The notes beneath the pieces were generated by a model that saw only the letters and a program-made list of their open reading frames with translations, ran no database searches and had not been told where the DNA came from. This document shows, one piece after another, positions 1 through 7,105 of a DNA stretch of 7,127 nt (positions are counted from its first letter, which is position 1; each line of letters begins with the position of its first letter). Location: the NCBI GenBank assembly GCA_021826835.1, contig JAKAYH010000114.1:1-7127 (forward strand), written 5' to 3'. The translations under genes and the position numbers were made by a program. This stretch comes from Thermoplasmata archaeon. Lineage in GTDB: Archaea > Thermoplasmatota > Thermoplasmata > Thermoplasmatales > Thermoplasmataceae.

Positions 1-1855
1 CTGAAACATTTTTCACCCCCAATGGGATTAGCATATCGAATGTTAACATTTTGAGCATATTTCCCAATTTATTATTGAATTCGTTAATATCTAATGGGGT
101 GTCTTCGAATGCATCTTCCATGAACTCTTTTATTTTATATGCAATCTTTTCTCTTACAGAGAATATATCTCTGAAATCGTTATAAGAAATCGTTAGGTAA
201 TTACCGGGTAGAGTAAATTGCAGAGAAACATTTTGTGGTATCTCGAGAAAACGTTTAATGACAAACAAATTTTCTCCCGCGGTATTCTTTTCATATTCTG
301 TCCATCTCTTTACCCAAACGAGGTCCTCAGATGTTTCAAAAATATCATTATTTCTATTTATCATTATATCTACTGTTCTACTTTGCCCCCTGAAAAATCC
401 CAAGGAAGATAATGTTTCCTTCCACCAGCACAGGATATCATCACGGTCTTTAATATCTCCATAGTTTTCCGTTTTAATGGTTTGAATCTCTTTATGAAAA
501 GATATTACTTCTAGGAACATTTTGAAAGCGATTGAAGTACTATGTTTCTTCATTTCATCAAATATTTGATCTTTCATTTGGGTCCTCCCCATTCTTAGAT
601 TACATAATGCCATGAATGCTCCTAGGTGTCTTTCTATCTTGGAGGATACTGTTTCTCTTTTGCTTAGCACAGTGGCAAAATAAGGTTTTAAGTCTTCGAA
701 ACTTCCAGCGGGTTGAAGGTGCCTAACAATCTCGCTTTCAGTGTGAATTACTATTTTACCATCCATTCCTTTTCGACCTATTCTTCCATATCTCTGGTAC
801 AGATTCTCTAAATGAAGACCCGGTTCAATATGGGCCAATGTCACATCTAGATTCAGTCCCTGTTCCCCTGAATTCGTAGCAATTATAAATTTAATGTTTT
901 TTGATTTTTGTTCACCTGATTTAGATCTTGAACTAAAACCTGTAATTTCAAATATTTCTGATCGAGAAACTTTCTTAGATAGTAGGTTAATCATTGCCTT
1001 TTCTGCATCTATTTTATGATTGAAAAGAAAGAGAGTCTTTTTATCCCACGAATTATCGAGTTTTTCAACTTCTTTAAGAATTGGTGTATCCACTATATCC
1101 AACTCAATTTTTCCTCTTATTTTCCTGAAATTAACCTGTTCTGAATCATAAATTTTCGATTTAAACACCCTATGAGTGAAATTAAAGGTTTTCAGAATAC
1201 TCAATAAATCATCATTTGGAGTTGCTGATGAAAAAACAAATTTCACATTCCATCCAGAGATCCTTGAAAACAGCATAAATGCAATGATTTTTCCTATTTC
1301 CTCCTCTGTATATAGGTGATATTCATCAAAAATTATAACATCAATTTCTGAGAATATATCTGATGGAGTTCTCATTTTCTTAGAAAATTTATTATCCATC
1401 ATATTTGGGGTTTGGTAAAATCCAGATAAAACTAGAGATATAATGTCCGGATTTGATATTATAATGTCAAAGTGTTGGAAACTACGCATTATTTCCACTC
1501 CTCTTTTTATCAAGTCCTTCTGACGGATTGAATTTCTATTTAAAACCTTAATCTCAACATTCGATAATGATTTATTTTTTTTAATTTCCTCCATTATATC
1601 TGCTTCTGTCTGATGAATCAGAACATTAGTGGGAGATATTATTAGTGTCTTTAATCTTCGAAATGTTAGAAAGTTACAAAAAGTTGGAAGTGAAAAAGCG
1701 AGAGTTTTCCCCGCTCCTGTTGGCGCATCCACAAATAAACAATCTTCATTTTGATTTCGGACATTTTTAATTTCAACTTGGAAAGGGTGCAATCTAATAC
1801 CATTGAAAGATTCATTGGTAAGTTCCATGTATATTGGATTAAAAATGTATTTCAA
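1..1855 (-). CDS. cas3': Cas3' superfamily 2 helicase, 3' end outside the window
   Basis: This is the DNA helicase and translocase recruited by the I-D complex to unwind target DNA. The visible 618 codons begin directly with helicase lobes and no HD domain, as expected when the nuclease sits in Cas10d. Counted from the TTG: Q-motif-like LHPFQ (about 22-26), Walker A DAPTGAGKT (43-51), DEYH box (177-180) followed by LY, SAT (210-212), a motif V region ATNSGEQGLNLD (326-337) and motif VI QRYGRIGRKG (354-363). All key residues are intact. A C-terminal accessory region follows and is cut by the window edge; family members are usually only slightly longer than what is seen. TTG at 1855 is chosen because GAGGTG lies 5 bases upstream; ATG at 1828 has no such site. 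An in-frame TGA just upstream rules out a longer form. Confidence 0.94.
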   Translation of the reverse strand, partial: MKYIFNPIYMELTNESFNGIRLHPFQVEIKNVRNQNEDCLFVDAPTGAGKTLAFSLPTFCNFLTFRRLKTLIISPTNVLIHQTEADIMEEIKKNKSLSNVEIKVLNRNSIRQKDLIKRGVEIMRSFQHFDIIISNPDIISLVLSGFYQTPNMMDNKFSKKMRTPSDIFSEIDVIIFDEYHLYTEEEIGKIIAFMLFSRISGWNVKFVFSSATPNDDLLSILKTFNFTHRVFKSKIYDSEQVNFRKIRGKIELDIVDTPILKEVEKLDNSWDKKTLFLFNHKIDAEKAMINLLSKKVSRSEIFEITGFSSRSKSGEQKSKNIKFIIATNSGEQGLNLDVTLAHIEPGLHLENLYQRYGRIGRKGMDGKIVIHTESEIVRHLQPAGSFEDLKPYFATVLSKRETVSSKIERHLGAFMALCNLRMGRTQMKDQIFDEMKKHSTSIAFKMFLEVISFHKEIQTIKTENYGDIKDRDDILCWWKETLSSLGFFRGQSRTVDIMINRNNDIFETSEDLVWVKRWTEYEKNTAGENLFVIKRFLEIPQNVSLQFTLPGNYLTISYNDFRDIFSVREKIAYKIKEFMEDAFEDTPLDINEFNNKLGNMLKMLTFDMLIPLGVKNVS

Positions 1856-1860
1856 TGAAA

Positions 1861-1866
1861 CACCTC
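1861..1866 (-). promoter_or_regulatory. Ribosome-binding site deciding the TTG start of cas3'
   Basis: GAGGTG on the minus strand, 5 bases before TTG at 1855-1853, within the 18-base gap after csc1. The next ATG (1828) is 32 bases from it, too far to be served. Confidence 0.65.
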
Positions 1867-1873
1867 ACAAACT

Positions 1874-2551
1874 CTAGTTGTATGTATCTAACAAAGAACT
1901 GATCTCGTTTAATGGGAAGTTTCTAATAAGTACATATTGTGGAGAGTTATATTCTATAAATTTCTGTTTCGCATCCCTCAATTTCCCAAGTTTTTCCATC
2001 AGGGTCTCTCTTCCCAATATTAGGCTTAAAGTATAAGCATTCAAAGTGATATTATTAATATCTTTCAAGGCTATTTCTTTACAATGCGCCAAACACTCTT
2101 TTGTATTTCCAATCCTTATCGTAAATTCATCTGGTAATTCTAAACCATCATTCATAGACATCGTCACAAATACGAATTCATTATCTGGGGCCAACCCCTG
2201 CCTTTTATTCCAGTTTCTAAATGACGCCCTAGCAGATTTTCCAATAGCATTTGTATTTACGTATCCTTCTGACGAAAAGTTCGTGGCAATGTCAAAGACT
2301 TTGGTTTTGACTATGTCTCTTCTCGGAATAGCTACTGATGCTAAGAGTCCTATATCTATGATCTGTTCATATTTGGGTCTATGCGAACTATATCCAAATT
2401 TAATAAATTTTAGACCCAAGGACTGGTTAAATGCATACAGTAGAGCTAAATCCCCTATCCATGTGGAAGTCACAGTCGCACCTGCAGCGCCAGAATCTAT
2501 TTTACTTCTGTAGTAAAGAGGAGACAATAATCTCATTGAAAAAGCTTTCAC
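1874..2551 (-). CDS. csc1: Type I-D Cas5-like subunit Csc1
   Basis: This 225-residue RAMP protein is the Cas5 subunit of the type I-D complex, expected to hold the 5' handle of the crRNA and contact Cas10d. Visible Csc1 features are an N-terminal strand leading to SPLYYRSK (10-17), a conserved block WIGDLALLYAF (31-41), and the segment LELPDEFTIRIGNTKECLA (137-155), with the usual pattern of proline, then strand, then R-x-G. The assigned start is GTG, forming GTGA with the csc2 stop. The polypurine run just upstream gives a good ribosome-binding site. The ATG at codon 6 (position 2536) is an alternative, but its spacing of 14 bases is too long. The stop lies 18 bases before cas3'. The match is less striking than for csc2, but context makes the call safe. 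Confidence 0.91.
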   Translation of the reverse strand: MKAFSMRLLSPLYYRSKIDSGAAGATVTSTWIGDLALLYAFNQSLGLKFIKFGYSSHRPKYEQIIDIGLLASVAIPRRDIVKTKVFDIATNFSSEGYVNTNAIGKSARASFRNWNKRQGLAPDNEFVFVTMSMNDGLELPDEFTIRIGNTKECLAHCKEIALKDINNITLNAYTLSLILGRETLMEKLGKLRDAKQKFIEYNSPQYVLIRNFPLNEISSLLDTYN

Positions 2552-3639
2552 TCCTCTCCTTCCTCCGATAATGGTTCTTCAGCTTCCTCTTTCCGTGGTT
2601 TCTTTCCTTTTACTTTTTTTTGCTGTTCCAAGATTCCGGAAAATTTAATTAATTCATGAGTGTCTTCTTTAAGTTTCTGGTAAACGCTCTCAAGGTCACT
2701 CTGTTCTGAATTGAAAATTTTATCCAAAGTTGTTTCCATTTCCTCTCCATGAATGACATGAGATGGCTTACATTTCATTATTGCTTCCAGCACTACTTCG
2801 TTTAGTTTATTTTTTATCTTTGAGGATTCAGCGTAACCCTCGTCAAGGGAATCCAAAATCGTCTCTCCAAATATATTTGTAATTGTAAACGAAGTAATTG
2901 GTAATTCAGATTTCCCCGAATAAATAGCAACGATGTTATTTTTGACATTAGGTCCGGTAATCGATGTTTGGGCACCGTATGTTCTTTCTTTTAAACAGAG
3001 CAGAATGTGGATCAAAGATTCAGGTGTTGGATTATATAAAGTTATAAATGACGGGAAGAATGAGCCAGGACAAATATACTCGGTGTTAAACAAACTGGAT
3101 CTTAATTCAGTTTTTCTTCTATCCCACATCGTTCCAGACTCCGAAAGTGCGTTGTGTGTCAGTTTCTTTGTTATTGTTTCCTTGTTTCTGATACTATAGG
3201 AACTGCTATAGAAAACCTTGGAAGGAAGCATTGCCTGCCCCGCTTCTCCTCCTTCTACCACACTATCTCCGAAAATAACCGAATTTGGGTTGTCAAGGAA
3301 CTCCTTTTTGGACACGCTATTATATTCATAATGTGCATCTACTAGCCCAAATGCTCTGCATAACTTTAGGCCCATCAATTTTTCCTTTGACTTAAACTTT
3401 CTAGCAGGGATTTCCACAATTTCTTTTTGGCCGTATTTCGGACCTTTTATTATTTGAGACACCGTTGATTCTGGATCATCGCTTCTATTAATTAGTGGAG
3501 CAATTGTCTCCCTCAAAACATATATTGTGATGAATCTCGGCTTGTTCTGTGCTAATGCAGGAATTTCATTGTCATTACTCAACGCAAAATACTCTTCACC
3601 CAGTTTTTCTATCAAAACTTTCCTCATATCATTGTTCAT
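2548..3639 (-). CDS. csc2: Type I-D backbone subunit Csc2 (Cas7)
   Basis: This 363-residue protein is the repeated crRNA-binding backbone subunit of the type I-D complex. Recognisable Csc2 blocks appear in order: NPNSVIFGDSVV (118-129), LPSKVFYSSSYSIR (138-151), THNALSESGTM (161-171), SLFNTEYICPGSFFPSFITL (182-201), TPESLIHIL (205-213) and YGAQTSITGPNV (221-232). Together they cover the RNA-binding face and finger regions of this Cas7 family. The C-terminus carries an extra charged tail (about 340-363), lysine-rich and then glutamate-rich, which I do not recognise as part of the core fold. The ATG lies inside the end of cas10d and has GGAGG 9 bases upstream. The GTG start of csc1 overlaps its TGA stop by 4 bases, so translation is probably coupled on both sides. 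Confidence 0.95.
   Translation of the reverse strand: MNNDMRKVLIEKLGEEYFALSNDNEIPALAQNKPRFITIYVLRETIAPLINRSDDPESTVSQIIKGPKYGQKEIVEIPARKFKSKEKLMGLKLCRAFGLVDAHYEYNSVSKKEFLDNPNSVIFGDSVVEGGEAGQAMLPSKVFYSSSYSIRNKETITKKLTHNALSESGTMWDRRKTELRSSLFNTEYICPGSFFPSFITLYNPTPESLIHILLCLKERTYGAQTSITGPNVKNNIVAIYSGKSELPITSFTITNIFGETILDSLDEGYAESSKIKNKLNEVVLEAIMKCKPSHVIHGEEMETTLDKIFNSEQSDLESVYQKLKEDTHELIKFSGILEQQKKVKGKKPRKEEAEEPLSEEGEE
2551..2566 (-). promoter_or_regulatory. Polypurine ribosome-binding tract of csc1
   Basis: On the minus strand GGAGGAAGGAGAGGAG spans the last codons of csc2 and runs into the GTG of csc1 (2551-2549). GGAGG lies 10 bases and AAGGAG 4 bases before the start. The same bases encode Glu-Glu-Gly-Glu-Glu at the end of Csc2. 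This supports the GTG start over the later ATG. Confidence 0.72.
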
Positions 3640-4021
3640 TTTTTTCTACCTCCATATTTATTTTTTTGGCTTTTAGTTCATCCCATTTAGCTACATTATA
3701 CAAAATTGCGAACTGTGCAATTATATCCTTTCTATGTTCGGGTCCCGGAATTGAATTTTTAAATTCAAGTCTCATTAATTTGACAAAATTGCTAGAAAAT
3801 CTTAAGGAACATTCCAGTGCCTCTTTTCTGGCATAATTCATTCTTTTAGCCCTTTCCCAAATCCTTCCGGAGATGATTTCAGACAGTTGGGCATCCTCCT
3901 CTTTAAGGTTCCTAATATATATCTCCAATGCTAATCTTATGATCTCAGTATGATCATTGTTTGTCTTCGGTCCTTTTGTTGATATACAGCAAGCCTCTTT
4001 CACCAATTCTTTCATATTCAT
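3629..4021 (-). CDS. cas11d: Predicted Cas11d small subunit translated from an internal start in cas10d
   Basis: An in-frame ATG (Met794 of Cas10d) is preceded at 8 bases by AAGGAGG, the strongest Shine-Dalgarno sequence inside cas10d. Translation from it would give a separate 130-residue protein with the same stop as cas10d. It is predicted to be almost all helical, as expected for Cas11, with segments such as IIRLALEIYIRNLKEED and SSNFVKLMRLEF. In characterised type I-D systems the small subunit is made in this way and several copies line the belly of the complex along the guide-target duplex. Met796, two codons on, is a poorer alternative because its spacing is 14 bases. The site and frame are seen directly; expression and role are inferred from family knowledge. 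Confidence 0.68.
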   Translation of the reverse strand: MNMKELVKEACCISTKGPKTNNDHTEIIRLALEIYIRNLKEEDAQLSEIISGRIWERAKRMNYARKEALECSLRFSSNFVKLMRLEFKNSIPGPEHRKDIIAQFAILYNVAKWDELKAKKINMEVEKNEQ

Positions 4022-6400
4022 TTCATATTCCTCCTTAGAGTATTTTTTTACATATTCTTCTATACCTCTGACAATTTCACGATCTAATTGTATCTTTCCT
4101 GAAGCTATAGTATTTCCCCAAAAGGATGTGTATAGCCCCCTTTTACTTCTCAATAAATTAGATATTACAAAAGTCACTCCTTTTCTTTTCGGGTTAATCC
4201 TGCTGATTTCGTCAATCAATTGTAATAAATTTAATTTAGATTCAAGTTCATCAAGTCTAACTTCATTTAATTCCAGTTCTGAGATCCAAGATCTTGAATT
4301 TTCCCAAGAAAATATTGGTTTGGATGCCGATACATTAGAGGATAATGGCGACAACTTTATCTTTAAGCCTGTTTTTCTGATAATTTTTAGAATCCCATAA
4401 ATAAGGTTGAATTCCTTGTCTTTTTCAGAACTTGTTTTAGTTTTTTTAGGTTTTTCAATGAAAAAAATTGTATAAAAATTTAGTTCCTTTTGTGTTTTTC
4501 CAATTCTCATCTTCAAGCTGAGTTTATCATTTTGAATTGATACTTCATCTGGCGAGGTTGGATTAACACCAAAGTCTATAAGGCTTAAAACATCGCTGAC
4601 TTTCACAGGTACGAGATAATCACCAAAAAATGTTATAAGCGATAAAGATTTATTCCTATCTCCGCCCATTTCTTTCTTCCTCAATAGATTTTCTTTGTTG
4701 CAATAGATGCAAATTCTTCCATTAAACTTATCTCCATACACTAAAGAAGAAACTTTAAGGCCAGTTCCTGCTGTGGCATTATAACCAAATACATTTTCAT
4801 CTTTTAATGAAATATTAGAGAATGCACCGCATTGTATGCACGAATCTGATTTATCAGGAATTTCTAGTTCAACAGGCACTTTACCCAAAGCTCTATCGAA
4901 AAATTCAGAATAATTCGGATTTAGGTTTGTTCCAATGGATTTTTTCATCATATAGGAAATATTTTTGAGCGATTGATCTAAGTAAGACTTTAAATCTTCA
5001 TTCTGCTTAGCACAGTTTACGGCATAAGCGATAGAGAATAGAGTTTTAAGAAATATCAAGTCTTTACTTGGTTTATTATCTAGATAACCATCTACTATGC
5101 TTTTAAGATTCTGATTTTTGGAATCCACATTAAAAATATTTTCATCCTTCTCATATTCTATTCTTCTAGCAGCAGATACCAAGACGCACAAATCATTCTT
5201 ATCTGTAAGTGAATCTGCTTCATTTACATCTGCTCTTTCATACTTAACTATTAATTTATCCTTCACCATTTCAATGGGAAAACCAGTTAATCTTATTCTT
5301 ATATCCAGCCCACTGTAAATGGAATCAATTTCTTTCTTCCCTAGATAAATTAGTAACTTCCCGTTAAAATAATCCAAAAATTCCATTATGACAAGAGGAG
5401 TAGGTTCCAGCAATTCTGCAAATCCAAGTTTCAAGGAATTACTTCCAGGTTTGAATGAATCAAACATTTTTAAACGAGAATTCTTTTCTTCATATTCACG
5501 CGTCATTTTTTCATTAAATTTATTCTTAATATTGTCCAACTTTTGTTTAGATATTTCGTTCCCTGCGTATATGATACTGTTTTGAGTTTCGACTATGATA
5601 TCTTCTTTTCCTATTTCCTTCCGAGCAATCTCTTTCAACGAATCCAATAAGAGAACCTGTGGCAAATCTGCAAATTTCAAAGAATGGATCTTTTCATTAA
5701 ATGGTTCCGTCTCTAAAATTCTGCTAATTTCTAAGAACACCTCATTATCATCACATGACTTCTTAATTCCCCCAACTTGATCTCCTAATTGGGTAAACGA
5801 GCTCAATGTTGCAAGCTGGCTTTGATCCTTATTTCTTTTATAAGTATTAGCTTGTTCCATAGTCCTATTTTCTGTTCGAAGAATTAAGTAACATAAATCA
5901 TCCCACCAGTCATAATTGTTTCCATAATTATCTAAATAATAACTGCAAATTTTAATTATGTCCTGTTTATTAGTTTCTAAGACTTCACTTAGATTTAATG
6001 CACCATGGAATCCTTCATGAAAGAGTTTGTCTGAATCGTGAAAGCAAACAGAAGCGAAAAAAAGACGTACATATTTCTCCAATTCAGGAGAAGTACTATC
6101 CAAATCAGCCCCTTTTCCAATCATATATCTTTCTAGGAATTTCCCACCTAGCACTGACGCGTTTAATACGTGGACAAAATAAGTAATATCAGAGTACTCT
6201 CTCAGTACACCAGATGAACCACCTTTTGCGGGGATAATCGTATAATCTTCGATAATATTGGTCATAATTCCTCGTACGGGATATTCATTGAAAGGCAGGT
6301 CTCCTTTATTCTCCTTTGGAGAGAATAGCTCTTGGAAACACTTATTGAAAAGTTCAGTCTTAAAGATTTTGGAAAACCTTATATCAATGTTTTCCTCCAT
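3629..6400 (-). CDS. cas10d: Type I-D large subunit with N-terminal HD nuclease, Cas10d/Csc3
   Basis: This 923-residue protein is the large subunit of the type I-D Cascade and also carries the DNA-cutting nuclease. The N-terminal third looks like an HD domain: H77 (YFVHVLN), H121-D122 with K125 (CFHDSDKL), H128/H132, and a late aspartate D207 (LGDQVGG). About residues 320-520 would hold the first palm-like region. A zinc finger follows, with C521-x2-C524 and C564-x2-C567. A degenerate second palm follows (about 640-700) without a GGDD motif, so cyclic oligoadenylate synthesis is not expected. The last 130 residues are helical and resemble a Cas11 small subunit. The ATG follows the cas6 TAG with no gap; GGTGAG lies 6 bases upstream. 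The 3' end overlaps csc2 by 11 bases. Length and domain order fit Cas10d; palm limits are inferred. Confidence 0.94.
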   Translation of the reverse strand: MEENIDIRFSKIFKTELFNKCFQELFSPKENKGDLPFNEYPVRGIMTNIIEDYTIIPAKGGSSGVLREYSDITYFVHVLNASVLGGKFLERYMIGKGADLDSTSPELEKYVRLFFASVCFHDSDKLFHEGFHGALNLSEVLETNKQDIIKICSYYLDNYGNNYDWWDDLCYLILRTENRTMEQANTYKRNKDQSQLATLSSFTQLGDQVGGIKKSCDDNEVFLEISRILETEPFNEKIHSLKFADLPQVLLLDSLKEIARKEIGKEDIIVETQNSIIYAGNEISKQKLDNIKNKFNEKMTREYEEKNSRLKMFDSFKPGSNSLKLGFAELLEPTPLVIMEFLDYFNGKLLIYLGKKEIDSIYSGLDIRIRLTGFPIEMVKDKLIVKYERADVNEADSLTDKNDLCVLVSAARRIEYEKDENIFNVDSKNQNLKSIVDGYLDNKPSKDLIFLKTLFSIAYAVNCAKQNEDLKSYLDQSLKNISYMMKKSIGTNLNPNYSEFFDRALGKVPVELEIPDKSDSCIQCGAFSNISLKDENVFGYNATAGTGLKVSSLVYGDKFNGRICIYCNKENLLRKKEMGGDRNKSLSLITFFGDYLVPVKVSDVLSLIDFGVNPTSPDEVSIQNDKLSLKMRIGKTQKELNFYTIFFIEKPKKTKTSSEKDKEFNLIYGILKIIRKTGLKIKLSPLSSNVSASKPIFSWENSRSWISELELNEVRLDELESKLNLLQLIDEISRINPKRKGVTFVISNLLRSKRGLYTSFWGNTIASGKIQLDREIVRGIEEYVKKYSKEEYEMNMKELVKEACCISTKGPKTNNDHTEIIRLALEIYIRNLKEEDAQLSEIISGRIWERAKRMNYARKEALECSLRFSSNFVKLMRLEFKNSIPGPEHRKDIIAQFAILYNVAKWDELKAKKINMEVEKNEQ
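3649..3653 (-). promoter_or_regulatory. Ribosome-binding site of csc2 inside cas10d
   Basis: GGAGG on the minus strand, 9 bases before the csc2 ATG. It lies within the last codons of cas10d and fixes the csc2 start in the 11-base overlap. Confidence 0.8.
4030..4036 (-). promoter_or_regulatory. Internal ribosome-binding site for Cas11d
   Basis: On the minus strand this reads AAGGAGG, followed by 8 bases (AATATGAA) and then the in-frame ATG at 4021. Match and spacing are both near ideal, at least as good as the sites of the annotated genes in the operon. The bases also encode Lys-Glu-Glu of Cas10d, so the two functions share sequence. Confidence 0.68.
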
Positions 6401-7105
6401 CTATTTCTCACCGTTTTTAACCGATTTTTCTTCTTCCAAAAATCCAAATCCCATCTGAGTCTTCGACCCGACACCTACATTCAATAGCACTTCAAGTAAT
6501 TCGAAGTCGGCACTTATTACAATCTTTATCATTGTACAAGGAATTAAACCATCTTTGATTTTTACCAATTTATTCTTTTCGCTTAAGATCTTTAAAAAAT
6601 TTACATATCCTTCTTTACCAGTAGCTGCTTTATATTTATTTCTGATATTTTCAACAAGTTTCTCCTGGAAATCGTTGTCGTTACCTGTCAAATATTTGTT
6701 ATTATTTTTAATTACAACAGGCCCCTTTGATACCAAAGTTACAACTTCCGCGCTAGGTTTTATTTCCTTCGTATAAATTGAAAATATTTTCAGGGTGTAT
6801 GAACCAATTGAAAGTTTTCCTTCTTTTGATAATGCAATAGAAATTTCTGAAATTATTCCAGAGTTGAGACTAGAAAGAAGTAGGATGTATCTTTCAGCCA
6901 TAATACTATCTTTCGTAAATTCCCTCTTTCCACCCGGAAGTAATTCACTCATGCAAAAAGAGGGAGCTGAATCTTTTGAATGAATCTGTTCAGCTAATTT
7001 TGGGTCGTGGGTCTTTATAACATTTAATAGTGAAGAATATAATTCATAAGAATGGTTGTATGGAATTGGAATTCCTCCCCCATCAAGATTGATGAGCAAA
7101 TGCAT
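6401..7105 (-). CDS. cas6: Cas6 pre-crRNA endoribonuclease
   Basis: This 234-residue protein probably cuts precursor crRNA within the repeat to make mature guides. Two features are visible. Near the C-terminus is the glycine-rich loop typical of Cas6 RAMP proteins (about residues 211-221, GVGSKTQMGFG). The N-terminus begins with a strand followed by a helix, LINLDGGGIPIPYNHSYELY, as in Cas6 ferredoxin folds. His42, in LAEQIHS, aligns by position with the usual catalytic histidine after the first helix; H18 and H33 are alternatives. The length is normal for Cas6. The ATG is the first possible start because an in-frame TAA lies one codon upstream; no Shine-Dalgarno site precedes it. It is the first gene of the operon, and its TAG stop directly abuts the cas10d ATG. 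Family assignment is from motifs and context; the catalytic residue is inferred. Confidence 0.87.
   Translation of the reverse strand: MHLLINLDGGGIPIPYNHSYELYSSLLNVIKTHDPKLAEQIHSKDSAPSFCMSELLPGGKREFTKDSIMAERYILLLSSLNSGIISEISIALSKEGKLSIGSYTLKIFSIYTKEIKPSAEVVTLVSKGPVVIKNNNKYLTGNDNDFQEKLVENIRNKYKAATGKEGYVNFLKILSEKNKLVKIKDGLIPCTMIKIVISADFELLEVLLNVGVGSKTQMGFGFLEEEKSVKNGEK

Noticed and set aside
218..464. Two overlapping plus-strand open frames
   Set aside because: They lie antisense to cas3', have no ribosome-binding site and no recognisable protein features; they are shadows of the minus-strand gene.
1487..1504. AGAGGAG followed at 8 bases by an in-frame ATG in cas3' (codon 123)
   Set aside because: Starting here would split the first RecA lobe and drop Walker A, so no functional product is likely; treated as chance.
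2046..2513. 155-codon plus-strand open frame opposite csc1
   Set aside because: The longest antisense frame, but it mirrors csc1 codon structure, has odd composition and no start signal; csc1 is well supported on the other strand.
4658..4666. Gly-Gly-Asp at Cas10d residues 579-581 as a possible GGDD cyclase motif
   Set aside because: It is followed by Arg, not Asp, and lies only about 12 residues after the last zinc-finger cysteine, too early for the second palm motif.
4667..4683. Weak GAGG before in-frame Met578 of cas10d as another internal start
   Set aside because: The match is weak and the product (346 residues) would begin just after the zinc finger and include half a palm domain; the site at 4030-4036 is much better placed.
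3629..6400. Type III large subunit (Csm1/Cmr2) as the identity of the 923-residue protein
   Set aside because: It lacks GGDD and is flanked by csc2, csc1 and a Cas3' helicase, none of which belongs to a type III effector operon.
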